From positions 953,780-975,531 of the forward strand of contig BFEA01000002.1 in the NCBI GenBank assembly GCA_003427395.1: DNA of 21,752 nucleotides, written 5' to 3'. The notes beneath the pieces are model-generated. The model was given only the letters and a program-made list of their open reading frames with translations. It was not told where the DNA came from and ran no database searches. Shown here in pieces: positions 8,167 to 16,880 of the stretch. Position 1 is the first letter of the stretch, and the number at the start of each line of letters is the position of its first letter. The DNA comes from Chara braunii. Lineage: Eukaryota; Streptophyta; Charophyceae; Charales; Characeae. Position numbers and translations under genes: made by a program.

Positions 8167-8645
8167 AAATAAAGAAAGAGTAAGAATCAATCGTCCGAGT
8201 ATTGATTCTTCAGCGTATTTTACGCTTCATGCCTTTTGCCCCATAGGCGCGTGAGCGCTTATAGAAAAACTGGCTCATAACGGTGGAACCGTTAGTTCTT
8301 ATTTATACAAACAAAGAACCATGCCAATACCGTGGGAAGTCGGTGGATTGTATGTAGAAAAGAAAGCAATTCAATGAACGCGAGCGCCTTCATAGACCCC
8401 GTAACGATTGACTCGAAAGAGGAGAGCATGATTGATTTCATGCTCATATGCCAGTACTTACCCAATTTCATTTCAATTGAGGATCTAGTTAGTTCCTAAG
8501 GCGAGCGGCTCGACTGACTCCTAGTCGTATTGGATCTAGCATATGAAGATGGAAAGCGTAGACGCATGACGCCGCCTTCGGCCTACGAGGTGAGATAAAG
8601 GTATAGTCTAAAGCTTCGGGCCACCCTAGCCCGAAGTCCCTGTTC
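8167..8645 (+). other. Probable group I intron body following the rnl fragment
   Basis: The stretch is dense in perfect hairpins: 8182-8191 with 8201-8210, 8212-8217 with 8221-8226, and AACGGT with ACCGTT near 8279-8293. GATAAAGGTATAGTCTAAAG (about 8594-8613) resembles the S element. It is followed at once by an 8-bp hairpin (8614-8621 with 8629-8636), where P9 is expected. A GCCCC at about 8237-8241 could pair with the exon end GGGGU with the usual U-G at the 5' splice site, but it lies unusually far (about 70 nt) from that site. The 3' exon was not found, so the intron end is uncertain. Confidence 0.55.
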
Positions 8646-8970
8646 ACTTAGATTTCTAACATTTCTAAGCGAATGCCATACATTGGGACAAGTACGTTAT
8701 CAGCAGGAAACCACAAAAAAGTGCGGCCACTCGCCCTAGCCAGCGACCGCCGAGCTGTTTGGAATCCTCAGAGACTTTATGCGAGAATTCACTCAATCAA
8801 ACAACAGAGCGTTCTTGCACCGTTGGCCTTCCATACTTGAGGGGCGGTAAGGCTCTAACAAGAAGAAAGAGCCTGTGCAATCAATTCTGCACTCTGGACA
8901 TTTTTGGCTTATGTGAATTTGATGGAAAAGGACAAGTGAGGGGATATCGATCGCTAGCACAAACTACCCC
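8646..8970 (+). pseudogene. Second group I intron piece with LAGLIDADG endonuclease remnant
   Basis: CTCAGAGACTTTATGCGAG (about 8767-8785) resembles the R element of group I introns. Downstream, a frame reads LDIFGLCEFDGKGQ at about 8892-8934, matching the pattern of the LAGLIDADG homing-endonuclease motif (here FGLCEFDGKG). In known introns such a reading frame often sits in the loop between R and S, which fits the order seen. The frame continues only a short way before nuclear (TC)n DNA starts, so the endonuclease is truncated to one motif. Confidence 0.5.
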
Positions 8971-8981
8971 TCCATGCCCGG

Positions 8982-8984
8982 GTC

Positions 8985-9021
<37 letters not shown>
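8982..9021. repeat. (TC)n microsatellite at the insert edge
   Basis: An almost pure TC run marks the change from mitochondrial-type sequence to nuclear DNA. It is followed at 9062 by GAGTTCCTTTCACACTCGGC, resembling the left flank of the insert. Confidence 0.9.
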
Positions 9022-9023
<2 letters not shown>

Positions 9024-9925
9024 ACTCCCTCCCGACCTCCTTAGTTGTGTGTGAAGGGGTGGAGAGTTCCTTTCACACTCGGCACAGAAAAAAATAGGAA
9101 AATAAAAAACAATAGGTGGGTTTGCCCGGCGCTTGCGAAGTGTTCCCTCCTACATCCTTCCTTCCATCCTCCCTCCATCCATGTTTAGGGCTGCGACTCC
9201 AGTTTTTGTATGGGTGCCATGTTGCAAGTGGGACAGGAGTTGTGCACCACCGCTGAGAGAATTCGGATTTGCTCGGATGCGATGACAGAGGAAGTTGATG
9301 GAGAGTCATCGACAGGGTGAAGCATACAAGATATAAGTTTGCCAGCATTAAGGAGGTTGTGGAGGAAGACGTCGAGGAGGGTCCTGAAGCAAAATGGAGG
9401 AGGACGAGGTCAAGGGGCGGATCAGGCTTCGGGATGGAGGATAGTAAGGAATGCAGGTCGTGTAGGTGCAGCCGGACAACGTGGGGTCGAAGAGTTTGGA
9501 AGGCAGGAAAAGAGACTCAGCGCGGAAGGAGGGGAATAGGTTGTAAGGGAAGGAGAGAGGAGGGTAATGGCGGAGGGTGTGAATCACAAGGAATCATAGA
9601 ATAAATGTGGATATGGAGGTGATGGAGAGAGTACTGAAGAGAGAAAGAGGGACAAAGGAAGAGAGGAAATGATATACCAGATCCGTAGCGGCCACATGAG
9701 TATTGGAGAGCAGGAGCCCGAAGGGGATCCTCCCAACGGAGGATAGAAAGGTGTGGAGAAAGATGTGAGAAGACGGGTGATAGACACAAGGCAAGGAGAG
9801 AAGAGGATACGGAAAGTGGATTGGTGATGGGGAGATCGGGAGGGCGGGTGGAGGGCGCAAGTTACAAAGATGAAACGGACAGGGAGAAGGGAGGCAATGG
9901 AGAAGGAATAAAGGGAAAAAGGTGT
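9022..9925. other. Purine-rich DNA, no gene
   Basis: Strongly purine-biased plus strand (GGAGG, GAGAAG motifs). This creates long open frames on both strands rich in Gly-Arg-Glu or Ser-Leu-Pro. None has a recognisable domain, and I take them as composition artefacts. Confidence 0.45.
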
Positions 9926-10046
9926 GTGAGAGAGAGAGAGAGAGAGAGAGCATTTGACAATTGTCAACGGAGAGAGAGAGAGAGAGAGAGCATTTGACAA
10001 TTGTCAACGGAGAGAGAGAGAGAGAGAGCATTTGACAATTGTCAAC
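9926..10046. repeat. Three 40-bp units of (AG)n plus palindrome
   Basis: (AG)n followed by CATTTGACAATTGTCAACGG occurs three times, with CATTTG at 9951, 9991 and 10029. Each copy holds the perfect 14-bp palindrome TTGACAATTGTCAA (9954-9967, 9994-10007, 10032-10045). The tract lies about 115 bases before the nad1 fragment. The TTGAC half-sites resemble W-box motifs recognised by plant WRKY factors, but that is only a similarity. Confidence 0.9.
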
Positions 10047-10159
10047 GTCCGGAAGTGCACAAAAAATGCATACTTACTGCTGTTTTTATCAGGGGTTTTG
10101 ACCGACAGACAGTCTGCTACGCAGGGTTGCGGGGTTGGCGTCGACCACTTTTGTTAAGG

Positions 10160-10375
10160 GTATCACTAATAGCCAAAATACTTGGAATAATAATACCACT
10201 TTTACTAGGAGTTGCTTTTTTAGTACTAGCTGAACGTAAAGTAATGGCTTCTATGCAGCGTAGAAAAGGTCCGAATGTGGTATATGATTGTTTGGGTTAT
10301 TAGCAACTTATTACGACCTTTAGCAGATGGTTTGAAATTAATGATAAAAGAGCCTATTCTACCAAGTAATGCTAT
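10160..10375 (+). pseudogene. nad1: Mitochondrial nad1 fragment
   Basis: NAD1 is a membrane subunit of respiratory complex I. The translation carries [20 protein letters not shown], then [17 protein letters not shown] and, in another frame, PLADGLKLMIKEPILP, the conserved N-terminal region. Between GPNVV and RPLADG the expected short loop is disturbed by extra bases (about 10286-10316), creating a frameshift and an in-frame stop. Homology stops after SNA at about 10370. The true start codon is missing. The mitochondrial origin and the breaks mark it as a nuclear insertion, separate from the cox3 insert 2.5 kb away. Confidence 0.9.
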
Positions 10376-10444
10376 TTTGGGCGATGTGGTGAGTCATTAT
10401 CCATCAATCACATGCATCCTGACAGTCGTTATCTCCTGATACAA

Positions 10445-10597
10445 TGAAAATCATTCCATAAGTAGGTCAGTACTTTTCCGCATATAGTAAAGTAATAAGG
10501 TGAGAGATTAGTGTCAGCCAATGAGTTTACTGCTTTCCCTTGGAACCTCGACCGTCCACCATTACTGATGGGGTAAGAGTATGCCTTCACCATATTC
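10445..10597 (+). repeat. Mitochondrial intron-like repeat, copy B
   Basis: Second copy of the block at 7793-7970, in the same orientation and again downstream of a mitochondrial gene fragment (nad1). It lacks the two short insertions of copy A. Confidence 0.75.
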
Positions 10598-10652
10598 AGT
10601 ATTATTCACTATTGTCACCACCACGCATTGGCTGGTGACAAGGTTCTGAAAT

Positions 10653-10716
10653 CCAGACCAGCTCGGTCTTTCGAGCCACACTTCTTCGTAGAGGTTCGCT
10701 CGAGTAGAAGGTCTGG
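10653..10716. other. Three-way-junction-like structured segment
   Basis: CCAGACC (10653-10659) pairs with GGTCTGG (10710-10716). It encloses two further hairpins: GCTCG/CGAGC at 10661-10676, and CTTC/GAAG spanning about 10681-10710. It lies downstream of the mitochondrial repeat and may be part of an intron. No known RNA family is recognised. Confidence 0.4.
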
Positions 10717-10869
10717 CCAGAGTGGTTGGACACACTCAAAGAGACTCACAAGAGTCTTAACTGAATAATAATATCGGGCGACTGGCTGATTAGAGTCATC
10801 CATCATGCATGAGGTTATTCATTACTCAAGTTGGACAGCCGAGTGATGTACGACATCTTGCACGATTTG

Positions 10870-10925
10870 GTGGGGGTCGGTGAAAGCCCGACAAAACAGT
10901 CTGGTATGGCACGGTCTGGTATCAA
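10870..10925 (+). other. Hammerhead-like 3' half (degenerate copy 5)
   Basis: GTCGGTGAAAGCCCGACAAAACAGTCTG resembles, in pieces, the stem II and GAAAC segment of the hammerhead unit, with the GAAA changed and CTGATGA unrecognisable. TGGTATCAAT follows at about 10916; its first 8 bases match the usual tRNA-Met primer-binding site. Both similarities are short. Confidence 0.3.
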
Positions 10926-10964
10926 TAGGGCATTTCATACACTACCTGATGGTAGGTCTGTTCG

Positions 10965-11004
10965 CCAAAACAATGGGGAGCAATAGGGCAGATCATTGTT
11001 TTGG
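10965..11004. other. Perfect 11-bp hairpin
   Basis: CCAAAACAATG (10965-10975) is the reverse complement of CATTGTTTTGG (10994-11004), with an 18-nt loop. There is no T-run after it and no assigned function. Confidence 0.6.
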
Positions 11005-11039
11005 CTGAGTGATATTTTTTTGAGTGTGTATATGTATAT

Positions 11040-11363
11040 CGTCAAACAGACCTACGGGTAAACCAGAGGCAGAGAGGAGGGAGAAGAGGACAACAAATGA
11101 GAGTCTGGGACAGACTGTTACGTCGGAGTTTCACCGACTGACGCATCAGGAGGAGGCCGAACCCTCAACAGTCTGCAGAATACCCTACCTAGCTGATTAC
11201 ACTAAGTGATAATCCACCTTAACCGCGGTTGTGGCTAAGCATCAACGACTTCCGACAGCATCAACGACTTCCGACAACTGATACTGTGAAGAGGTACCTG
11301 TAGCAAAAATCAAAGCAGACTATCACTCATCCACACCAGATGGAAAACTCTAAAGACGATCGT
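11040..11363 (-). mobile_element. Hammerhead repeat unit 2, ribozyme decayed
   Basis: Read on the reverse strand, this unit of about 325 bp starts at GTCTTTAGAGTTTTCCATC, carries the hammerhead region at about 11112-11175 and ends CTGTTTGACGATATAC. Stem III and stem I strands are retained (GCAGACTGT; GAGGG...CCTC). The core reads CTGATGC instead of CTGATGA and GTAAC instead of GAAAC, so self-cleavage is not expected. Within the unit CATCAACGACTTCCGACAG is tandemly duplicated near 11240-11277. It is the least deleted unit and best defines the family length. Confidence 0.7.
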
Positions 11364-11640
11364 CAAACAGAGCTGCCTGGTAAACCGGAGAGCTGCCCGG
11401 TTAACGGAGGCAGAGAGGGAGAAGAGAACAAGGGGCTGTGACGAACTGTTTTGACAGAGTTTCACCGGCCGACTCATCCGGAGGCTGAACCCTCAACAGT
11501 CTGCAGAATCCTGTATCTAACTATAAGTGATAATCCACCTTAACCCCAGTTGTGGTTGAGCATCAACTACTGCCCAACAAGCGATACCCTGAGGTGGGCA
11601 CCAACCATTGCCCTCAAGATACCTGTGACGAAAATCAAAC
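11364..11640 (-). mobile_element. Hammerhead repeat unit 3, ribozyme decayed
   Basis: Joined head-to-tail to unit 2. The reverse strand has CTGCAGACTGTTGAGGGTTC and the matching stem I strand. The core reads CGGATGA instead of CTGATGA, stem II is disrupted, and AAAAC replaces GAAAC. About 45 bases are missing from the unit start relative to unit 2. It is spaced about 331 bases from unit 2, measured at the shared GAGTTTCAC. Confidence 0.65.
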
Positions 11641-11765
11641 AGAGCTGCCCTGTAAACTGTAGGCAGAGAGGGAGAAAAGGACGGCAAACGAGTGTCTGTG
11701 CCAAACTGTTTTGTTGGAGTTTCGCCGACTCATCGCAAAAGAATGGGAAGAGTGAGGGAGGAAGA
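11641..11765 (-). mobile_element. Hammerhead repeat unit 4, 3' part only
   Basis: The reverse strand carries GCGATGAGTCGGCGAAACTC, then CAAAACAGTTTG and the pyrimidine-rich end of the unit. The stem I and cleavage-site side is absent, so this is a truncated ribozyme. It lies 260 bases from unit 3. Confidence 0.6.
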
Positions 11766-11828
11766 GATGGCGAGTGGGATTGTTAATCTTCGGGCCACTT
11801 GTCATCTTTCCCATGTTCCACCCCCGAT

Positions 11829-11829
<1 letters not shown>

Positions 11830-11859
<30 letters not shown>
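11830..11859. repeat. T30 homopolymer
   Basis: Uninterrupted run of T. Confidence 0.95.
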
Positions 11860-11912
11860 CCCCATTAATCCCCCGGGTGAATGCTAGAGTGTCTTTTTTT
11901 TTGCGTGTGTGT

Positions 11913-12000
11913 GTAGAACATGGGAGTATCCACTGCCACACCATGGAAGTATACACTGCCAAAGACAGAAAATGTGGCAGTGTATATTTTCATGTTCTAC
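11913..12000. repeat. 27-bp foldback with a repeated CACTGCCA motif
   Basis: GTAGAACATGGGAGTATCC.. (11913-11939) is imperfectly complementary to 11974-12000. The motif ATGGAAATATACACTGCCA appears in variants at 11921, 11943, 12147 and, inverted, at about 11974. It may be the ends of a small inverted-repeat element; no coding content. Confidence 0.7.
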
Positions 12001-12027
12001 AGATTCATTCCCATTTTGCTCATCCTG

Positions 12028-12029
<2 letters not shown>

Positions 12030-12062
<33 letters not shown>
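12030..12062. repeat. (AG)n microsatellite
   Basis: Pure GA run. A separate short (TG)n run lies at 12180-12201. Confidence 0.95.
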
Positions 12063-12066
<4 letters not shown>

Positions 12067-12376
12067 GGTAAATCTCCAACCTCGCAGCTGACCTCATGGT
12101 ACTTCCGTCGATGGGATGAGCAAATTGAATGAATCTACCGCTGGAACATGGAAATATACACTGCCACGAGCACGCGCCCGTGTGTGTGTGTGTGTGTGTG
12201 TATTATCTGGGGTCCTCCATCAAAACACTGAAAACAGTAGTCAAAATTTCTCAGAAAAAAGAAAAAAGTGCAGGGGCGCCTGCATACAGACGCATCCCAC
12301 CCCATAAGCTCATTCCAACATATACCCAATAGGAGCTGTTACAAATTTTTCTTTTTTTGTCATTGAATTTGAATTT

Positions 12377-12504
12377 TGAACCATTTTAAAATGATTTTTC
12401 CGATTCATGTGTGTCAATCCTTGCACAGGGGCCATGTTTTTTTTTTTTTTTTTTTTTTTTTTTGCCTGTGTATCATTCCAAGTTTAACGGATGTCAGGAA
12501 GGAC
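12377..12504 (-). pseudogene. U6: U6 snRNA pseudogene 2 with an internal A-run
   Basis: On the reverse strand the U6 5' part (GGATGTC-type stem at about 12490-12504, with GGAATGATACACAGG) is separated from CATGGCCCCTGTGCAAGGAT by about 27 A (12437-12463 on the plus strand as T). The 3' end has an insertion of about 12 bases in the terminal region and is followed by A-rich DNA. The break falls between the ACAGAGA-box region and the CATGGCCCC block, near the insertion point in the first U6 copy. It is non-functional. Confidence 0.8.
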
Positions 12505-12505
12505 A

Positions 12506-12862
12506 GTTGTTACAACCACTAATCTCAGTAGTGACCTAGGCTACCAGAATCACCCGGAGCCAATTGCCCGGCCGCGCCAAAACAAAAAAAACAAAAACAA
12601 ACAAACAAAAGAAAACTCCACTTTTTTTCAAATTTAGTAAATAGTAAATGTTCAATAACTCCGATTTGACTCTGAGGCAAAAGTTGTTCAGTTTAATTTT
12701 CTGCATAACACAGCTTTTTTTCATGTTTCCTTTTTTTTTTTTTTTTTTTTTTTTTTTTGCCAGGACCTTCCTTCGTCCTTGCACGGCCGGGCCGCCCGGG
12801 AAAACAAGGTGACTCGGGCGGCACCGCTGGTAATCGAGGTTACTAATAAGTTGGTAACAATA
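12506..12862. mobile_element. Non-autonomous hAT-like element 3, next to U6
   Basis: Left TTGTTAC...TAGTGACCTAGGCTACCAG and the reverse complement of the right end (TTGTTACCAAC...TAGTAACCTCGATTACCAG) are imperfect inverted repeats. GC-rich subterminal blocks (CCCGGCCGCGCC; CGGCCGGGCCGCCCGGG) flank an interior with the family core (GACTCTGAGGCAAAAG, TTCTGCATAACACAG, then a T-run) at about 12655-12730. It starts within two bases of the 5' end of the U6 pseudogene. No convincing target duplication was found, so the boundaries are approximate. Confidence 0.6.
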
Positions 12863-14475
12863 AGAAGACCAACCACTCGAAGCCGCCACAAACTTGTGGG
12901 GGAAAGAACAAGATCGCGAAAACCTTTAAATAATTCACAGCGAAGCCACACAGTGCACGTCGTGGTTTAGACTACAATAACTGACGTACACAAGGGTTGA
13001 ATTTACCATTTGTTATAACCCCATAAGATTCAGACTGCAATAGCCCGCCCAGTTACGTGTATTGCTCGTGCCAAGCATATGTATTATGTACAAAAACACT
13101 GGCCCAGGCACGGAAAAAGAACATTCATGACAAACCGTCCGCTTTCTTTTCAATACATGTACCTCCCATGTGGTCCCCACCTCTCACCCTCTGCTTCCTC
13201 CTAGCCGCAGCGCTCGTTTGCCCTCCATGCTCCGATCACACAACTTCACTGGATTCCTCCCCGCGTCTCCAGACCCCCTTTTCCCACCCCCCAATGCTTC
13301 TTAACCACAGAACTTCGCCGGTGTCACTCTCTTGAGGCTCTTTTTTTTTTTTTTTTTCCTGCGAATTTCCACCAGATATTGGAGATATGTAAATAAGCAA
13401 AACAGCAATGTACCTTTCTTCTTCGCCCGCATAAACGGCGGCAGGTACCAGATGCCAGCCAGACAAAGCACACTGGAGCAGATGACAGAAAATTGCAGCA
13501 TTCTGCTGCCGCAAAGATATTGAACATGCTCGCCAATCTGAAGTACTAAGAAGGGGTAAGACCAGAATCTGTGAGCGCCTTGTGCTATCTATTGCCAAAA
13601 AAAAGAATTTTTTTAAAGAATGCTTTGCCGAATGTTTTTTTTTCCCCCCTTCCTTTTCTTTTCTACGACCAAGGAACAGAGTCTTCTACGATGGCTTCCC
13701 CTTCTACAAAGGGACAAAACCAAATTGCACTATTAATAGTAACTTAAGTCTATTTTATTATTTAATTAAACTTCCCACTGGTCGACGAATTGAAAGGCTT
13801 ACAGTACGGCTTTTCCACTGCAAAATGAGGGAAGCCCCTGCTGCAGCCGCTGCAAACTGAAAATATACTTGAACCGGAAAAAAAAAAAAAAAAAAAAACT
13901 TTTCACGCTGGTCTCTCTCTTCCACAGCATCATTGACCATCTCTCTTCTTTGTCCACACGATATCACCTCCCTCCTGCCCCCCCCCGAGACGAACTGGGG
14001 CAAACTCCATGAATGGGGATGGGCAATCTCAAATAGAACCTCCACCTGACATGCCATCTACGATCTCCCTCCGAAGTCCCAGTGTACATTTTTCCATACT
14101 ACCTATTCAGCAAAAAACTCCATCTCCATAACTCAACTGCTTATTAAAAAAAAAACACAAGTACAACAAACATTCTGAAAAGAAATGGATCTTTTCACTA
14201 AGTACAGGAAGTCAGTCCCATCCGTCCTCTCTACATATTTAGAGGGAAAAACTAGTGCGCAGAAAAAACTGGAGTACGGAGAAAAACTACATACAACAAA
14301 CAGTCTGAAACGAAATGGAACGGAAATTTTTCACTACGTACAGAAGTTATAGAAAATACTTCAAAATAGTATTCAGGGGCAAATTCCTTTGTAAACTAAC
14401 ACAAGTACCGGTGACCAGAACAAGCGTAGGGGGACTTTTCGTTCACCGTCACATCACTAATCAAAGTCCAACAAC
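12863..14475. other. No confirmed gene
   Basis: Unremarkable DNA with a T-run at 13341-13357 and an A-run at about 13880-13898. Open frames that span those runs are artefacts. Two related stretches with AACAGTCTGAAA/AACATTCTGAAA and AGAAATGGA (about 14163-14350) form a weak tandem duplication. No domains are recognised. Confidence 0.4.
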
Positions 14476-14967
14476 CTAACTACACTGGTACGTACCCGGG
14501 TTAGTATGGATATTATTGTGTGTCGAAAGCACCACCATTTCATAATCAGGAAATTCGAGCATGACCTGCCTCGCCGCCGCCTTCATGCCAATTACAGACT
14601 CGTTGAAACCGCAAGCCTTCGTTGTTTCCGACAGTCTCTCTATTTCTGGGGTCTGCAGGCGAAACGCCATCCCACCGAACTCAACATGCATCCACAAATC
14701 TCTGGGAGAAAACCGACCAGACGACTATTCCCAAACCCTCACACGGTACGAGGGTCAGTCGATCCACACATCTCTGGGAGCAAACACATTCATCGGTGTC
14801 ACACAGCCGGTGAATGATACAAACAACAATAAGGCTGGACGCTCGTTGTGTCCTCCCAGGGCAATATCAAGTGCAAACCATGTTACGTAATGGTCAACGA
14901 AAGGACGGACAAGAATCAACAGCACCTTCACTCCTGCGTCACAGATGTCATGAACGCTGCTCTGCAC
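14476..14967 (-). other. Unrecognised reverse-strand open stretches
   Basis: Two neighbouring reverse-strand frames (14476-14697 and 14755-14967) have balanced composition. One carries MAFRLQTPEIERLSETTKAC, the other a hydrophobic VLLILVRPFVDHYVTWFALD. They are separated by stops. A near-identical 19-mer (ATCCACAAATCTCTGGGAG) recurs 67 bases apart in the gap. They could be exons of one gene, but I recognise no family. Confidence 0.2.
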
Positions 14968-15138
14968 ATGTTAAAGTGAACTTCGTGGCAGTCGCACAGC
15001 CGCGGCCTCGTCTTTCAGTCCAGTCTTTTCCGCCAAAAGAGGGGGCTCGGAATCCTCAGGTCGTCTGCCATTCCTGTTATGCTGCTGCCACTTGACACCA
15101 TTCTTTCCCTGTCGACTAAGTTGCTGGGATGACAGAAG

Positions 15139-15141
<3 letters not shown>

Positions 15142-15185
<44 letters not shown>
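15142..15185. repeat. (TC)22 microsatellite
   Basis: Pure TC run. Confidence 0.95.
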
Positions 15186-15188
<3 letters not shown>

Positions 15189-16802
15189 AGCGGAGCAGCA
15201 TTATAAACTGGCCTTCACCAACCCATTCTGTGCGAGAACAGCCCGGTCACTGTGTTCTGCATTTCCCATGCAGCCATGGCGATGACCATGGCACGACCAC
15301 TTCCTTCCCTGTCTTACCAGGGGGAGAAAGGGAGGAGACGCGCTGGGGGGGGAAGGGGGTGTTGTCAATATTACCTGTGGAAATCCCATCCATAAAAATC
15401 ACAACAATTTCTCTTTCCGCGACCTGTAAGTGGGGTTCCCCACCCCCTTACGCTTACCCGAAGGGGGTTGCTAATAGCCCTTCGCATAACCATAACGCCC
15501 CACCGGCATTTTCACAGGCGTGGCTGGTTCGATTTTGAGTAGTTTCACTTCAGTACTGCACAGCTGCTTGGCAGTTGTCGCAAACTGAAAGTAACTATTG
15601 CTCAGGCCGGTGCCGCAGAGTGTGTCGGTCAATCCGTCACCGAACCCATCCCACGATAAGTTGCAGCTGATACGCCGTGCCCGATGCCACTGATCACCTG
15701 AGCGTTGTTCGTGGAGCGCTTTGGGAAGGAGAGCGATCTATGGCCTGTACTTTGTGATGGACAGCATGACAAGTCTCCCCTCCCCGAAACTGTGCTCTTG
15801 TCTCTCACTCGTTCCTCTCGTCTCCCACCTCTGGTGAGGCCCCACCCTTTTGTCGAAGCGCCGTAGCGACTACTGTCTTCCCCCGAACAAACCGCATCCT
15901 GAAAATGAACATATACAAGGTGTGTTTCGGCCCGGTACAGTCAAAATGAGGGTGCATTGTGGTCAGGGGAAGACAGTAGCCTCTTTAACCTGTTTATCAG
16001 CAGTTATGTGTTTCTATACCATTCATCGCAAACCCTTCAGGCTCCACCCTGCACTCTCGATATGAACCAGAAAAGCCGCTTTCCCTCACAGGTTGTCTGC
16101 TGCTCTCCTTCTCATCGTCGTCCTAATACAAATCCCACAAATACCGTCAAGACGTATTGCTTTCACCACTTCCACCCCTGTGCCGCAGTTGCATGCTTCT
16201 CTTCATCTGTGCATTCCCTCGCCTTTCTGTGCCCTGTCATTCAGATATATCTTTGACCTGAGCTCTTCCCAGCGTATCTGCCCCAAGCTGCATGACACAC
16301 ACATTTCCCATCGCCGATGATGCAGTCCTTCGCCTTCAGTGCCCTCTTATCTGGATATCTCCGTCCCGAGCACGCAAACATCTTCCCTGCCCATTTGCCA
16401 CAAGCTGGCTGCCACAATTTCGCAACATCAAGGATGCCAGGAAGCGCCCTTCTCAACAAACAACTGAAGCTCGTAGTAAAACGGACAGTATAACAAAATA
16501 AGAAAGCTGCAACCGAGCTCCACAGGCCATGCAAAGCCTGCTGCCTGACTTTATAGGCTTCTTCACTACACCTGAACCTGTAAACTAACAGACAGTCACT
16601 TCCAATAGCAACATCTCCATTTTATTTCCAGATCCATTTCATCACTCCAATCCTCCAGAATCACGTGTGCGACTGACCCCCAGTGATTAGACTTGTGCCA
16701 CAAGGACAACTTGTATATATCAATACTAGTACTTGGACGTGGCGTGCATGCCTTGCCATCAGGTCTTGCGCTCCATACATAGCACTCCCATCTTGTTCGC
16801 AG

Positions 16803-16804
<2 letters not shown>
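15186..16804. other. No confirmed gene
   Basis: No RNA gene or domain is seen. Reverse-strand frames at 15201-15389 and 16241-16534 have no recognisable motif. Composition is mixed, with frequent CTTCCC/CCATC pyrimidine tracts. Confidence 0.4.

Positions 16805-16879
<75 letters not shown>
16805..16879. repeat. Compound (TC)n(CA)n microsatellite
   Basis: A TC run, a short TCCCTC interruption, then a CA run. The reverse strand has the TG-then-AG order. Confidence 0.95.

Positions 16880-16880
<1 letters not shown>

Noticed and set aside
9584-10031. Reverse-strand Ser/Leu-rich open frames
   Set aside because: Produced by purine/pyrimidine strand bias and AG repeats.
9930-10046. CRISPR-like regular repeats
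   Set aside because: Only three units, no unique spacers, and eukaryotic context; the spacing sequence is (AG)n.
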